The notes: a model not told the origin generated them from the letters alone. A stretch of DNA of 13,202 bases from an uncultured Chitinophagaceae bacterium (GCA_946885665.1 CAMPGT010000097.1:1-13202); one strand, 5' to 3'; numbered from the stretch's first letter, positions 1-7,580 are shown. Numbers and translations: made by a program.

Positions 1-305
1 CAGGAAAATCGCCCGCCAAAAAATCGGCCAAAGCCCCTTCTAAGAAAAGCAAGGACGATGATGACGACGACGATGATGACTTAGCAGATGATGAAGTGGA
101 TGATTGGGACAAGCCCGAAGAAGAAGACGATTCCTGGGATCCGGATTTCGAAGAGTTCGACCTGCCTAAGTCGAAAGCCAAAAAATCGTCGGGCGGAGGC
201 AAGAAGGGTAAAGGTGATGATGACGATCTCGGTCTCGACGACGACTTCAAGGACATGGACCTTTTCAATGATTCCAATCTCGACGATGAAGAAGATGATT
301 ACTAA
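1..305 (+). CDS. C-terminal tail of an unidentified protein, Lys-rich and Asp-rich (5' end outside window)
   Basis: The frame that ends in the TAA at 303-305 is open back to the left edge, so this is the last ~100 codons of a longer gene. Reading from base 3, a Lys/Ser/Ala/Pro-rich basic segment is followed by nine consecutive Asp codons (54-80, mixed GAT and GAC). An acidic stretch with Trp and Phe follows, then a second basic Lys/Ser/Gly segment, a four-Asp tract and a very acidic end (EEDDY). Such an alternating polyampholyte is expected to be disordered and could bind nucleic acid or basic proteins, but this is inference. No folded domain lies in the visible part and I do not recognise the family. 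A GTG at 96 could be taken as a start, but the same compositional pattern continues upstream without a stop, so a fragment is the better reading. Confidence 0.75.
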   Translation, partial: GKSPAKKSAKAPSKKSKDDDDDDDDDLADDEVDDWDKPEEEDDSWDPDFEEFDLPKSKAKKSSGGGKKGKGDDDDLGLDDDFKDMDLFNDSNLDDEEDDY

Positions 306-343
306 AAATTAAACCCTGACAAGAAAATTTATCTCATTTCCTA

Positions 344-360
344 TTGCTGATTTCCAGCAA
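344..360 (+). other. small hairpin just upstream of pabB
   Basis: TTGCTG (344-349) and CAGCAA (355-360) can pair as a 6-bp stem with a 5-nt loop. It ends 12 nt before the pabB ATG. No T run follows, so it is not a canonical terminator for the upstream gene; it might influence pabB translation. Chance occurrence is possible. Confidence 0.25.
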
Positions 361-372
361 ACAAAAGTGCAA

Positions 373-1617
373 ATGTTGAATTGGTGTAGCCGGTTCAACA
401 TTTGTTGTTTTCTGGACAATCATCATTACCATATTGCCCACCACAGCATTGAATGCGTGGTGGCCGCGGGCGCTGTTTCTTCAGTAACTGCACACGCCGG
501 AAACGCCTTTCAGTCGTTAAACGAATTTCAACGAAAAAATAAAGACTGGCTCTTCGGCCATCTTGCATACGACTTAAAAAACGAAACGGAGGCGCTCACG
601 TCCAACAACGCCGACAGGATCGGATTCCCGGATCTTTTTTTCTTTGTGCCGCAATTCATTATCGAATTAAAAGAAGACGCCGTGTCGATAGGTTCGCTGA
701 ACGATGACCATGAAGAAACATGGAGGCAGATCAGCAGCACAGCAATAACCGCAGGCAGGCCGCCCCAAAAAATAGCTATCCATAACCGTTATACGAAAGA
801 AGAGTATGAAGCAACGGTTGAAAAACTGCGGCGCCACATTCTGCGCGGCGATTGCTACGAGATAAACTTTTGCCAGGAATTTTTTGCGGAAGATGCGGAA
901 ATAGATCCGTTGTGGCTGCACCTGCGCCTCAGCGCTTCTTCGCCAAACCCGTTTTCGGCTTTTTATAAAGTGAACGACCGGTATCTTTCCTGCATGAGCC
1001 CGGAAAGATACCTGAGGAAAGAAGGCAACCGGCTGCTTTCGCAACCCATCAAGGGTACTGCAAAACGCTACCCGGACAATCCTGAACGCGACAATGAACA
1101 ATTGCAGCAATTACTGCAGAGTAACAAGGAACGTGCGGAAAACATCATGATCGTGGACCTTGTAAGAAATGATCTCTCACGTGTATGCAGGGAGGGAACG
1201 GTAAAGGTAGATGAGTTGTGCGCGGTGTACAGTTTCCCGCAGGTGTTTCAAATGATCTCGAGTGTAACAGGCGTATTAAGGCCGGATGCAGAATGGACAG
1301 ACGCTATCCGCTCCACCTTCCCCATGGGTTCGATGACCGGCGCGCCCAAGAAGAAGGTTATGGAGCTTATTGAAAAATATGAGGTCACCAAACGCGGGCT
1401 GTTCTCAGGTTCGATCGGTTATATTACGCCCGGTAATGATTTTGATTTCAATGTCGTCATCAGAAGCGCCCTTTACAATGCGCAGGATAAATATCTTTCT
1501 TTCCAGGCTGGTTCCGCCATCACTTTCAACAGCGATCCGTCGAAAGAATATGAAGAGTGTTTATTGAAGGGCGAAGCAATAAAAAAGGCATTGGCCGAAA
1601 CCAATACCTTTCATTAG
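373..1617 (+). CDS. pabB: aminodeoxychorismate synthase component I (PabB)
   Basis: This cytoplasmic enzyme of the chorismate-binding family converts chorismate plus ammonia to 4-amino-4-deoxychorismate, the precursor of p-aminobenzoate and folate. The product is 414 aa. The C-terminal two thirds is the chorismate-binding domain. The motif PIKGT carries a Lys at residue 227; this Lys is typical of PabB, where TrpE has Ala, so PabB is preferred over anthranilate synthase. Other family motifs are VDLVRNDL, FPMGSMTGAPK (316-326) and EYEECLLKGEA starting at about residue 392, which supplies metal-binding Glu residues. The N-terminal ~115 residues match the shorter Bacteroidota form. I chose ATG 373 over the in-frame GTG at 367 because MLNWCSRFN fits related proteins. 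The amidotransferase subunit PabA is not in the window. It is 67 nt downstream of the acidic-tail gene and converges on the transglycosylase gene with a 21-nt gap. Confidence 0.93.
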   Translation: MLNWCSRFNICCFLDNHHYHIAHHSIECVVAAGAVSSVTAHAGNAFQSLNEFQRKNKDWLFGHLAYDLKNETEALTSNNADRIGFPDLFFFVPQFIIELKEDAVSIGSLNDDHEETWRQISSTAITAGRPPQKIAIHNRYTKEEYEATVEKLRRHILRGDCYEINFCQEFFAEDAEIDPLWLHLRLSASSPNPFSAFYKVNDRYLSCMSPERYLRKEGNRLLSQPIKGTAKRYPDNPERDNEQLQQLLQSNKERAENIMIVDLVRNDLSRVCREGTVKVDELCAVYSFPQVFQMISSVTGVLRPDAEWTDAIRSTFPMGSMTGAPKKKVMELIEKYEVTKRGLFSGSIGYITPGNDFDFNVVIRSALYNAQDKYLSFQAGSAITFNSDPSKEYEECLLKGEAIKKALAETNTFH

Positions 1618-1638
1618 AGAACACAAACAGAGCAAAAT

Positions 1639-2718
1639 TTACTTGATGGCTGTAGTTTGTTGTTTATTATTTAGTTCTGATCCTTCGATATCTTCTTTTG
1701 CTTCTGTGAGCAATAATTGAACCGATTCATTCAGAATCGGATATTTATTTGCAACAAATTTTTCCATGTTGTCCAAGGGCAATTTCATCTCGTAGGTATT
1801 TTCTTCCGCGTCCATCACTTCGTCGAACAAGGGGTTATACCGGTTGAACTCATCCGAGTCCATGTTCACATATTTTGCAATCACTTCCGCCCTGTATTTT
1901 CCTGAAATAGTGGTAGTGGGCGATTCGTTCAACTCCTGAGCGGTAAGACTCCTCTTTTGCAGGTAACCGGCAAGCGCGCCGATCTGCTCGGTGGCCTCCG
2001 ATTTCGTAAGCGTGCAAATACCTCCCTGTCCTTCAAATAAATAATGTGCGCTGATGAATTTTTTTACGTGGTTCCTCGATTCAGCGGGAAGGTAGTTTTG
2101 AAGTTTCCAGAAGTTGCGGCTGCCACTCTTTTTAATGGCACTGTACACATACCCGGGACCTCCATTGTAAGCGGCTATTGCCAACAGCCAGTCACCAAAA
2201 GTTTTGTGCAGGTATTTTAGATATTTGGCTGCGGCATGTGTGCTTTTTACATAGTCGCGGCGCTCATCTTTAGTGCTGGTAACCTTAAGTCCGTAAGCCC
2301 TTGCGGTGGCCGGCATAAATTGCCAGGGACCAACGGCGCCCACTCTTGAAATGGCTCCTGATTTTAATTTGGATTCGATAACGGCGAGATACTTAAGTTC
2401 TACCGGCAGATCGTACTGGCGAAGAATCCGATCCATAATATTGAAGTAGGGCAAACCCCAAACTTTCATGGCCATCATGCTTTTTCGGTGATCTTTCATG
2501 TAATCCTCAACAAAGCTTTTGGCGCGCGGATTCAGCCGAATCGTTTTTGAAGTGATAGCATCGTTTTCGAGTACGGCTACCAAATCCGCATCCGGGGTTA
2601 CCGGTGCGGTAATTACTTCAGCAGGTGTCGGGGCGTTTGTGGTGTCGGAAGCGGCACTGGCCATTCCAAACAACATGAGCGACATAGAGGTAAAAAACAA
2701 AACAAGTTTCATCATCAT
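1639..2718 (-). CDS. periplasmic lytic murein transglycosylase, MltD/SLT type
   Basis: It is predicted to cleave the MurNAc-GlcNAc bond of peptidoglycan, forming 1,6-anhydro ends. The 359-aa product starts with a signal peptide (basic Lys4, hydrophobic core, cleavage likely after ASA at about residue 22) and has no lipobox Cys, so it is probably soluble in the periplasm. The SLT (GH23) domain spans roughly residues 95-230: the catalytic Glu is E115 in VIES, followed by GAVGPWQFMPATA (127-139) and the substrate-binding AAYNGGPG (182-189). The C-terminal ~110 residues, with YVNMDSDEFNRYNP, resemble the linker and LysM-like region of MltD proteins, but no full LysM domain is obvious. Three consecutive ATGs (2718, 2715, 2712) leave the exact start open. 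It is the last gene of the minus-strand block, 76 nt after gatA, and no promoter or terminator could be assigned. Confidence 0.88.
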   Translation of the reverse strand: MMMKLVLFFTSMSLMLFGMASAASDTTNAPTPAEVITAPVTPDADLVAVLENDAITSKTIRLNPRAKSFVEDYMKDHRKSMMAMKVWGLPYFNIMDRILRQYDLPVELKYLAVIESKLKSGAISRVGAVGPWQFMPATARAYGLKVTSTKDERRDYVKSTHAAAKYLKYLHKTFGDWLLAIAAYNGGPGYVYSAIKKSGSRNFWKLQNYLPAESRNHVKKFISAHYLFEGQGGICTLTKSEATEQIGALAGYLQKRSLTAQELNESPTTTISGKYRAEVIAKYVNMDSDEFNRYNPLFDEVMDAEENTYEMKLPLDNMEKFVANKYPILNESVQLLLTEAKEDIEGSELNNKQQTTAIK

Positions 2719-2794
2719 TTGCTTTATTAAACAATGCCGACTTAGGTAAAGGATTAAAGAGATGATGATTCAGCACAGGATAGACTGGCTGCGT

Positions 2795-4264
2795 TTAGTG
2801 TGATACCGGGGTCGAAGGTTTAGGTTTTTCATTACCGGTGCCCTTAAACTGACGCATCCATTTTTCAGATTGGTCCAGCAAATTGAGGTCGCTGAACCTG
2901 TTGCTCATAATCTGGACGCCATACGGTAATCCATTATTGTGCCAGAAAAGCGGTAATGAAATCGAGGGCAGGCCTGTTAAATTCGAAAAAACTGTAAAAA
3001 TGTCAGCCGCGTACATTTCCACCGGATCTGCGAGTTTTTCGCCCAATGCAAAGGCGGTGGAGGGGGAGGTAGGAAAGAGAAGAAGATCAAATTGACTGAA
3101 GATCAGGTTGGTTTTTTCGGCAAGCAGTTGTCTTACCTGCTGTGCCTTCGTAAAGTACGCATCGTAATATCCCGCGCTGAGTACGAAGGTGCCGAGCATG
3201 ATCCGGCGCTTCACTTCTTTGCCGAAGCCTTCTGAGCGGGTTTTATTGTAAACATCTGCCAATTCAGGGCTCTTTTCCCGGGTTCGGAAACCGTACCGGA
3301 TGCCATCAAAACGTGACAGGTTGGAAGACGCCTCAGCAGTGGTGAGGATGTAATACGTAGGAACGATATAATCGAGGTACTCAAAATCCACCGGCTCAAC
3401 GGAATGCCCGTCCAGCTTTAGTTTGGCCATGAGCTGCATCAAGGTCGCCCTGATCTCATCGTCCAGCGCAGGGCTTTCCAGCGCCTGTGGGAAATAGGCT
3501 ATTTTGAGGCGCTTTCCGGCAAAATCTGCTGGCGGAAGCGAATGTGGATAAGCTGTCGAATCGAAGTTGTCAGGCCCGCCAATAGCGTCCAAAACGGCTC
3601 CTACGTCGGGAATATTCGTCCCAAAAATGCCGATTTGATCAAATGATGAGGCATAGGCGATGAGGCCATAGCGGGAAATTGCCCCATACGACGGTTTAAA
3701 TCCGACAATACCGCAAAAATCGGCCGGTTGCCTAACGGAACCGCCGGTGTCGCTGCCCAGGCTTACCATGCACATACCCGCCTGCACCGATACTGCTGAC
3801 CCCCCTGATGACCCCCCCGAAACTTTGGTTTCATCCAGGGCATTCAGCGCGGGGCCATAGGCCGAATTCTCGTTCGTGGATCCCATGGCAAACTCATCGC
3901 AATTGGTGTGACCGATGATGATGGCCTCTTCGGCGAGCAGCCTTTCGACGGCAGTGGAATGATATATTGAAGTGAAACCTTCCAGGATCTTCGAGGCGGC
4001 GGTAACGGGATGGTCTTTGTAGCAGATCACGTCCTTGATGGAGATAACAACGCCATGCAGCTTGCCTGTTGGCTTGCCTCCGGCGCGTTCAGCATCGAGC
4101 CTTGCAGCCCGCTGTCGCGCTTCATCTTCGTACACGCGTACAAATGCATTAAGATGCCGCTCTTCGTTTATGCGCTGGAGATAATGATCTACCGCCTGGA
4201 GACAAGAAGTTGCTCCACTCAATAAATCCGAATGGTATTTTTCTATTGACTGATAACTGAACAC
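2795..4264 (-). CDS. gatA: aspartyl/glutamyl-tRNA amidotransferase subunit A (GatA)
   Basis: GatA is the amidase subunit of GatCAB, which makes Gln-tRNA(Gln) (and Asn-tRNA(Asn) in some bacteria) by releasing ammonia from glutamine and passing it to GatB. The 489-aa product is a full-length amidase-signature protein. The Ser-cisSer-Lys triad is visible: K77 in SIKD, S152 in the GGSSGGSA motif and S176 in DTGGSVRQP; the 75- and 24-residue spacings equal those of the S. aureus enzyme. The FKPSYGAISRYGL segment favours GatA over other amidases. The start is a GTG at 4264: an in-frame stop lies seven codons upstream, no ATG intervenes, and an SD-like AGGCGG sits 9 nt before it, unusual for this phylum. 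gatB and gatC are not in the window. It lies 46 nt downstream of tatA and is probably cotranscribed with it. Confidence 0.96.
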   Translation of the reverse strand: MFSYQSIEKYHSDLLSGATSCLQAVDHYLQRINEERHLNAFVRVYEDEARQRAARLDAERAGGKPTGKLHGVVISIKDVICYKDHPVTAASKILEGFTSIYHSTAVERLLAEEAIIIGHTNCDEFAMGSTNENSAYGPALNALDETKVSGGSSGGSAVSVQAGMCMVSLGSDTGGSVRQPADFCGIVGFKPSYGAISRYGLIAYASSFDQIGIFGTNIPDVGAVLDAIGGPDNFDSTAYPHSLPPADFAGKRLKIAYFPQALESPALDDEIRATLMQLMAKLKLDGHSVEPVDFEYLDYIVPTYYILTTAEASSNLSRFDGIRYGFRTREKSPELADVYNKTRSEGFGKEVKRRIMLGTFVLSAGYYDAYFTKAQQVRQLLAEKTNLIFSQFDLLLFPTSPSTAFALGEKLADPVEMYAADIFTVFSNLTGLPSISLPLFWHNNGLPYGVQIMSNRFSDLNLLDQSEKWMRQFKGTGNEKPKPSTPVSH

Positions 4265-4310
4265 AATAATAACCCGCCTGCATTAGGCACCGGAGCAGAG
4301 AAATTGATGA

Positions 4311-4574
4311 TTACTGTTGAACTGTTGAGGAAGTTTTTTCTTTTTTCGGCGTTTCGTTATCCTTTTCCGTCATGCCTTCTTCGATTTCCTTCTTCACATT
4401 GGTTTTAGCATCATTAAACTCGCGGATACCTTTTCCCAATCCCCTCATGAACTCAGGGATCTTGCGGCCTCCAAACAGAATCAACACCGCCAGGATAATG
4501 AGCACCCATTCGGTACCTCCGGGCATCGAGATCATGAGCAAGTTATTGTAAACGGATAGTAACATAATGTACAT
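4311..4574 (-). CDS. tatA: Sec-independent protein translocase subunit TatA/E
   Basis: TatA forms the pore-like oligomer of the twin-arginine export system in the inner membrane and works with TatC, which is not in this window. The product has a single N-terminal transmembrane segment (EWVLIILAVLILF), the FGGRKIPE hinge, the amphipathic helix MRGLGKGIREF and a charged, probably disordered tail. The longest reading is 87 aa from ATG 4574; in-frame ATGs at 4565, 4535 and 4526 are alternatives. A start at 4526 (MPGGTEW) would give the short periplasmic N-terminus usual in TatA, so the true start may be downstream of the coordinate given. It lies between the rplS terminator and gatA, so it probably has its own promoter and leads gatA. 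Confidence 0.9.
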   Translation of the reverse strand: MYIMLLSVYNNLLMISMPGGTEWVLIILAVLILFGGRKIPEFMRGLGKGIREFNDAKTNVKKEIEEGMTEKDNETPKKEKTSSTVQQ

Positions 4575-4588
4575 TTTTATTAGTCTTA

Positions 4589-4596
4589 CGAAATTA
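4589..4596 (-). promoter_or_regulatory. candidate -7 box for tatA
   Basis: Read on the minus strand, this is TAATTTCG, one base off the Bacteroidota -7 consensus TAnnTTTG. It is 15 nt upstream of the first tatA ATG and downstream of the rplS terminator, where a promoter is expected. The nearest TTG that could serve as -33 is about 24 nt upstream, longer than usual, so support is weak. Confidence 0.3.
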
Positions 4597-4634
4597 AGTG
4601 TTTTTTAGCTTGCGATATATCAAAGCGATGAAAT

Positions 4635-4665
4635 AAAAAAAGCGGAAACAATCGTCCGCTTTTTT
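4635..4665 (-). terminator. intrinsic terminator of rplS
   Basis: GCGGA (4642-4646) pairs with TCCGC (4655-4659) around an 8-nt loop, and the A run before and T run after extend the stem. Read on the minus strand it ends in about seven T, a canonical rho-independent terminator starting 29 nt after the rplS stop. The flanking A and T runs make it potentially bidirectional, but no plus-strand gene leads into it. Confidence 0.88.
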
Positions 4666-4693
4666 AACAATATTATTCGTGATCCGGGGATGT

Positions 4694-5062
4694 TTAACGG
4701 GCCGGAACGGTCGCCATTCTTTTTTCCTTGATCCTTGCGCTTTTACCGCTGCGGCTGCGCAGGAAATACAGTTTTGCCCTGCGTACGCGACCACTCTTGT
4801 TCAACTCGATGGAGTCGATGTTGGGGGAGAACAAGGGGAATGTTCTTTCAACACCTATACCATCTGATATCTTTCTCACGGTGAAGCTGGCTGTGGCGCC
4901 GGATCCCTGGCGCTTGATCACATCTCCTCGGAAACTCTGGATACGTTCCTTACCACCTTCAACTATCTTATAATTAACAGTTACATTGTCGCCTGCTTTG
5001 AATTTCGGAAACTCTTTCTGGCCTGTTAACTGGTCGTGGACGAACTGAACTGCTGGGTTCAT
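4694..5062 (-). CDS. rplS: 50S ribosomal protein L19
   Basis: L19 sits at the 30S-50S interface of the ribosome. The 122-aa product is of usual length and shows the family sequence along its whole length: N-terminal [20 protein letters not shown], then [12 protein letters not shown], the central [14 protein letters not shown] and the basic C-terminal [21 protein letters not shown]. The ATG start is the only reasonable one and lies 22 nt downstream of a -7 box. The usual rpsP-rimM-trmD partners are absent, so rplS appears here as a single-gene unit with its own promoter and terminator. Confidence 0.98.
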   Translation of the reverse strand: MNPAVQFVHDQLTGQKEFPKFKAGDNVTVNYKIVEGGKERIQSFRGDVIKRQGSGATASFTVRKISDGIGVERTFPLFSPNIDSIELNKSGRVRRAKLYFLRSRSGKSARIKEKRMATVPAR

Positions 5063-5084
5063 GACTACTTATTTTTAAGGGAGG

Positions 5085-5092
5085 CAAAGGTA
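5085..5092 (-). promoter_or_regulatory. rplS promoter, -7 box
   Basis: On the minus strand this reads TACCTTTG followed by C, an exact match to the Bacteroidota -7 element TAnnTTTG. It predicts a transcription start near 5078 and a leader of about 15 nt. No clear TTG was found at the -33 position; that region is instead made of TTTTAAC-type heptamers (5104-5131). Confidence 0.6.
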
Positions 5093-5103
5093 GGGAGAAT
5101 AAG

Positions 5104-5131
5104 TTAAAAGTTAAAACTTAAAAGTTAAAAG
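5104..5131 (-). repeat. four tandem 7-bp units upstream of rplS
   Basis: Four consecutive heptamers on the plus strand (TTAAAAG, TTAAAAC, TTAAAAG, TTAAAAG) are the reverse complement of the CTTTTAA/GTTTTAA units found after dnaB. They occupy the place where the -33 element of the rplS promoter would be. Unit count may vary between strains by slippage; that is inference. Confidence 0.8.
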
Positions 5132-5140
5132 ATCGTGTTT

Positions 5141-5241
5141 CCCCGCTGGCGCAGGTCCTCCCCCGGTCCCTCCTTCGTCGGGACCACCCCCTCCAAAGGG
5201 GGAAAGTGAAAACGGTTTCCCCGCTGGCGAAAGATTTCACG
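5141..5241. repeat. 101-bp direct repeat, copy 1
   Basis: By eye this copy is identical over 101 bp to 5253-5353, with an offset of 112 bp. It contains two potential hairpins: GGTCCC with GGGACC around a 9-nt loop (5166-5186), and CCCCC with GGGGG around TCCAAA. It starts and ends with the word CCCCGCTGGCG, which is also the first arm of the 41-bp core. No coding capacity is credible. Confidence 0.9.
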
Positions 5242-5252
5242 CGAAGCATATC

Positions 5253-5353
5253 CCCCGCTGGCGCAGGTCCTCCCCCGGTCCCTCCTTCGTCGGGACCACC
5301 CCCTCCAAAGGGGGAAAGTGAAAACGGTTTCCCCGCTGGCGAAAGATTTCACG
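5253..5353. repeat. 101-bp direct repeat, copy 2
   Basis: This is a perfect copy of 5141-5241; the two are separated by 11 bp. Identity ends at 5353/5241, where the bases diverge (T versus C). Full identity in non-coding DNA points to recent duplication or gene conversion. Confidence 0.9.
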
Positions 5354-5370
5354 TGAAGGCGCAAAGCGTA

Positions 5371-5411
5371 TCCCCCGCTGGCGGGGGTGGCGCGCAGCGC
5401 CGGGGGTGGAC
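5371..5411. repeat. 41-bp double-hairpin core, copy A (after rny)
   Basis: A GC-rich core with two adjacent palindromes: CCCCCGC with GCGGGGG, and GGCGC with GCGCC around a triloop (GCA here). It matches the two cores after dnaB at 40 of 41 positions (loop C instead of A). It ends 10 bp from the rny stop, so it lies in the 3' end of the rny transcript, where it may stop or protect the RNA. It resembles REP elements; no associated transposase is in the window. Confidence 0.8.
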
Positions 5412-5421
5412 GGCAAGCGCC

Positions 5422-6987
5422 CTACCGCGCCACATTCACCGCCCTCTTCTCCCTGATCACCGTAACCTTTATCTGCCCGGGGAACGTCATCTCTGTTTGT
5501 ATCTTCTGGGCTATCTCAAAAGAAAGCTTGTCTGAATCACCATCACTCACCTTATCAGCTTCAACGATCACCCTCAGCTCCCTGCCCGCCTGGATGGCGT
5601 AAGCCTTCTCCACACCGGGGTAGGAAAGCGCCAGGTTTTCAAGATCCTTTATCCTTTTCAGGTATTGTTGCATGATCTCCCTCCTCGCGCCGGGCCTCGC
5701 TCCGCTAATGGCGTCGCAAGCCTGCACTATCGGCGAGATCACATATTGCATTTCCATTTCATCGTGGTGCGCGCCGATGGCATTGACCACGGCCGGGTTC
5801 TCCCCATATTTTTCGGCGAGCTTCGCACCGAGTAGCGCATGGCTCAGTTCGGTTTCTTCATCGGGTACCTTACCGATGTCGTGCAGCAGGCCGGCCCGCT
5901 TGGCGAGTTTTGGATTCATCCCGAGTTCGGAGGCCATGATGCCGCAAATATTAGCCACTTCGCGGCTGTGCATCAGGAGATTCTGTCCGTAGCTGGAGCG
6001 AAATCTCATCTTCCCCACAATTCTTACCAGTTCCTTGTGCAGCCCGTGAATGCCGAGTTCAATCACCGTCCTTTCTCCTATCTCCACTACCTGCTCTTCG
6101 ATCTGCCTGCGTGTTTTTTCTACAACTTCTTCAATACGGGCGGGGTGAATGCGTCCGTCTGATACCAGGCGCTGCAGGCTCAGCCTGGCGATCTCCCTTC
6201 TGAGTGGGTCGAAAGAAGACAGGATGATGGCTTCGGGCGTATCGTCCACGATCAGGTCAACACCCGTGGCGGCTTCAATGGCCCGGATGTTCCTTCCCTC
6301 GCGGCCAATGATCTGGCCCTTGATTTCGTCGCTTTCGAGGTTGAACACGGTGATGGAGTTTTCAATGGCCTGTTCGGCGGCGGTGCGCTGTATGCTTTGG
6401 ATGATGATCTTCCTGGCTTCTTTGTTGGCGCGGGTCTTCGCGTCGTCGATGATTTCCTGCTGGAGCGACAGCGCCTGGGTGTGCGCCTCCTGCTTCATCG
6501 ATTCCACCAGTTGCGTCCTGGCCTCGTCGGCGGTGAGGCCGGCGATCTTTTCGAGCCGGCGGATGTGTTCTTCCTGGTGCTTTTCGAGTTCGGTGCGTTT
6601 GAGGTTCACCACTTCGATCTGCCTGTTGAGGTGCTCTTTGATGTTGTCATTGTCCTTGACCTGCTTTTCGAGCTGGTCGATCTTCATGGTAAGACCCTGT
6701 TCCTTTTGTTTTAAGCGGTTTTCACTTTCGCCGATCTTTCTGTTTCTGTCGAGCACTTCACGGTCGTGCTCGGCCTTCAGTTGTACAAATTTTTCTTTCG
6801 CTTCGAGTAACTTTTCCTTCTTTAATGTTTCTGCCTGGTTTTTTGCGTCTGATAAGATTTTGTTGGCTTGTAATTCGGCTTCCTCAATATGGCGTTTCGT
6901 GTTTTTTGCAAAAATGAGTTTACCTGCGATGATTCCTATGACAAAAGCAATACCTCCGATTATATAGGTGAATACGTTCGATTCCAT
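5422..6987 (-). CDS. rny: ribonuclease Y (RNase Y)
   Basis: RNase Y is a membrane-anchored endoribonuclease that starts mRNA decay. The 521-aa product is full length with the standard order: N-terminal transmembrane helix (about 5-26), long charged coiled coil (about 30-200), KH RNA-binding domain containing [19 protein letters not shown] (about 225-290) and the HD phosphohydrolase domain. The HD pair is H369-D370 in LLHDIGKV, with HSREVA before it and GAHHDE after it completing the metal-binding set. The C-terminus ends in [17 protein letters not shown], as in orthologues. The ATG at 6987 places the transmembrane helix at the right distance. It follows zapA in the same direction but across a 193-nt repeat-containing gap, so it may have its own promoter. 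A REP-like core starts 10 bp beyond its stop. Confidence 0.97.
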   Translation of the reverse strand: MESNVFTYIIGGIAFVIGIIAGKLIFAKNTKRHIEEAELQANKILSDAKNQAETLKKEKLLEAKEKFVQLKAEHDREVLDRNRKIGESENRLKQKEQGLTMKIDQLEKQVKDNDNIKEHLNRQIEVVNLKRTELEKHQEEHIRRLEKIAGLTADEARTQLVESMKQEAHTQALSLQQEIIDDAKTRANKEARKIIIQSIQRTAAEQAIENSITVFNLESDEIKGQIIGREGRNIRAIEAATGVDLIVDDTPEAIILSSFDPLRREIARLSLQRLVSDGRIHPARIEEVVEKTRRQIEEQVVEIGERTVIELGIHGLHKELVRIVGKMRFRSSYGQNLLMHSREVANICGIMASELGMNPKLAKRAGLLHDIGKVPDEETELSHALLGAKLAEKYGENPAVVNAIGAHHDEMEMQYVISPIVQACDAISGARPGARREIMQQYLKRIKDLENLALSYPGVEKAYAIQAGRELRVIVEADKVSDGDSDKLSFEIAQKIQTEMTFPGQIKVTVIREKRAVNVAR

Positions 6988-7030
6988 TAGAATGGGCTAT
7001 TTTAAATTGTTCTTTCATATTGTTAGTCCG

Positions 7031-7038
7031 CGAAAATA
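7031..7038 (-). promoter_or_regulatory. candidate -7 box for rny
   Basis: On the minus strand this reads TATTTTCG, one mismatch from TAnnTTTG, 43 nt upstream of the rny ATG. The upstream -33 region shows no clear TTG at a proper distance, so this is only a candidate. Confidence 0.3.
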
Positions 7039-7069
7039 CAAAAAAACGGAGGCGGGGAGGGAAATGTTT

Positions 7070-7125
7070 GGGCAAGGGCAAAGGTGAAAGGCGAGACGTG
7101 AGAAGATTTCAGTTTTCAGTTTTAA
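7070..7125 (+). repeat. ordered array of eight 7-bp units
   Basis: Eight heptamers in strict register pass from GGCAAAG-like through GTGAAAG-like and GTGAGAA-like to GTTTTCA and GTTTTAA types. The same order of unit types appears three times after dnaB (12538-12600, 12661-12737, 12798-12853), so the arrays are related rather than random simple sequence. Confidence 0.75.
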
Positions 7126-7145
7126 ACCGAGGGGAAGAAGGCTTA

Positions 7146-7173
7146 CAATTGTCCATTGGCCATTGCCCATTGC
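7146..7173 (+). repeat. four 7-bp units of CCATTGC type
   Basis: CAATTGT, CCATTGG and two copies of CCATTGC follow each other without gaps and end 7 bp before the zapA stop codon. It is a second heptamer family, with the same 7-nt period as the neighbouring array. Confidence 0.7.
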
Positions 7174-7180
7174 CGCCCCC

Positions 7181-7462
7181 TCACGCCAACGTCCTGTCAA
7201 GCAGCCCTTCCAGTGCTTTCAGTCCGTCGCCGCCGCCGGCCCCCTCTCCACCACTCTCAGCAGCGGTAGTGGCATACCACAGCACCACCATGGCGATATA
7301 ATCCTGCATATCCTTGCCGGCAAAGCTGGTCTTAAACTCCAGCAGCTTGTCATTAATGACTTTTACCGTCCGGCGCACCACCTCTTCATGGTGCGGTTCT
7401 ATCCTTATCCGGTATGTCCTGTCACCTACCACCACATTGATTGCGATTAAAGTATCTTCCAT
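7181..7462 (-). CDS. zapA: cell division protein ZapA
   Basis: ZapA binds FtsZ and bundles protofilaments at the division ring in the cytoplasm. The 93-aa product has the expected form: an N-terminal beta-rich part with VVVGDRTYRIRIEPHHEEVVRR, then the helix with VNDKL-like VINDKLLEF and AGKDMQDYIAMVVL. The C-terminal helix is broken by a Gly/Glu-rich insert (ESGGEGAGGGDG) before LKALEGLLDRTLA. The start is ATG 7462. It precedes rny in the same direction, as I recall from other Bacteroidota, and its stop is flanked by heptamer repeats. Confidence 0.87.
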   Translation of the reverse strand: MEDTLIAINVVVGDRTYRIRIEPHHEEVVRRTVKVINDKLLEFKTSFAGKDMQDYIAMVVLWYATTAAESGGEGAGGGDGLKALEGLLDRTLA

Positions 7463-7487
7463 GCTTGCAGAATTGAAAATGTTACAT

Positions 7488-7495
7488 TATATTTA
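7488..7495 (+). promoter_or_regulatory. candidate promoter of the small plus-strand gene
   Basis: TATATTTA (7488-7495) differs from TAnnTTTG only in its last base, and a TTG at 7465-7467 lies 20 nt upstream, a usual distance for the Bacteroidota -33/-7 pair. It would start transcription near 7505, about 75 nt before the ATG at 7581. It lies in the 118-nt divergent gap with zapA, where no clear zapA promoter was found. Confidence 0.4.
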
Positions 7496-7580
7496 TTCAC
7501 AGAATATTAACACCCCGTATCTAATCCAATATAATAAATATCCTTCTCGAACCCTGTGAAAACTAAATCAACTAACGCAC

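Larger units (their letters stand above)
5063..5421. other. rny-rplS intergenic region, filled with repeats
   Basis: This 359-bp gap has no credible gene. From the rny side it holds the 41-bp core, the two 101-bp repeats, four heptamers and then the rplS promoter. The word CCCCGCTGGCG occurs five times (5141, 5219, 5253, 5331, 5373). ORFs that cross the region owe their length to the repeats' high GC content. Confidence 0.85.
6988..7180. other. zapA-rny intergenic region with heptamer arrays
   Basis: This 193-bp gap holds two heptamer arrays (7070-7125 and 7146-7173) and a candidate rny promoter. I considered a 6S-like RNA here, but the sequence is a mosaic of 7-bp units and I could not fold a long central-bubble hairpin by eye. 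No gene is credible. Confidence 0.6.

Noticed and set aside
88..312. ORF in another frame over the acidic-tail gene
   Set aside because: The GAT/GAC runs give Met/Thr-rich nonsense in this frame; the frame ending at 305 has the coherent acidic composition and is open to the window edge.
5125..5535. ORFs on both strands across the rny-rplS repeats
   Set aside because: They consist of the translated 101-bp repeat and part of the antisense of rny, with no start signal and no family likeness.
6149..6967. 272-aa plus-strand ORF opposite rny
   Set aside because: The product is an unnatural mix rich in Ser, Cys, Phe and Met, as expected for the complement of coiled-coil codons; rny is certain on the other strand.
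6988..7180. 6S-type RNA between zapA and rny
   Set aside because: The location made it worth considering, but the sequence is mostly heptamer arrays and no long paired arms with a central bubble could be seen; a covariance-model search would settle it.
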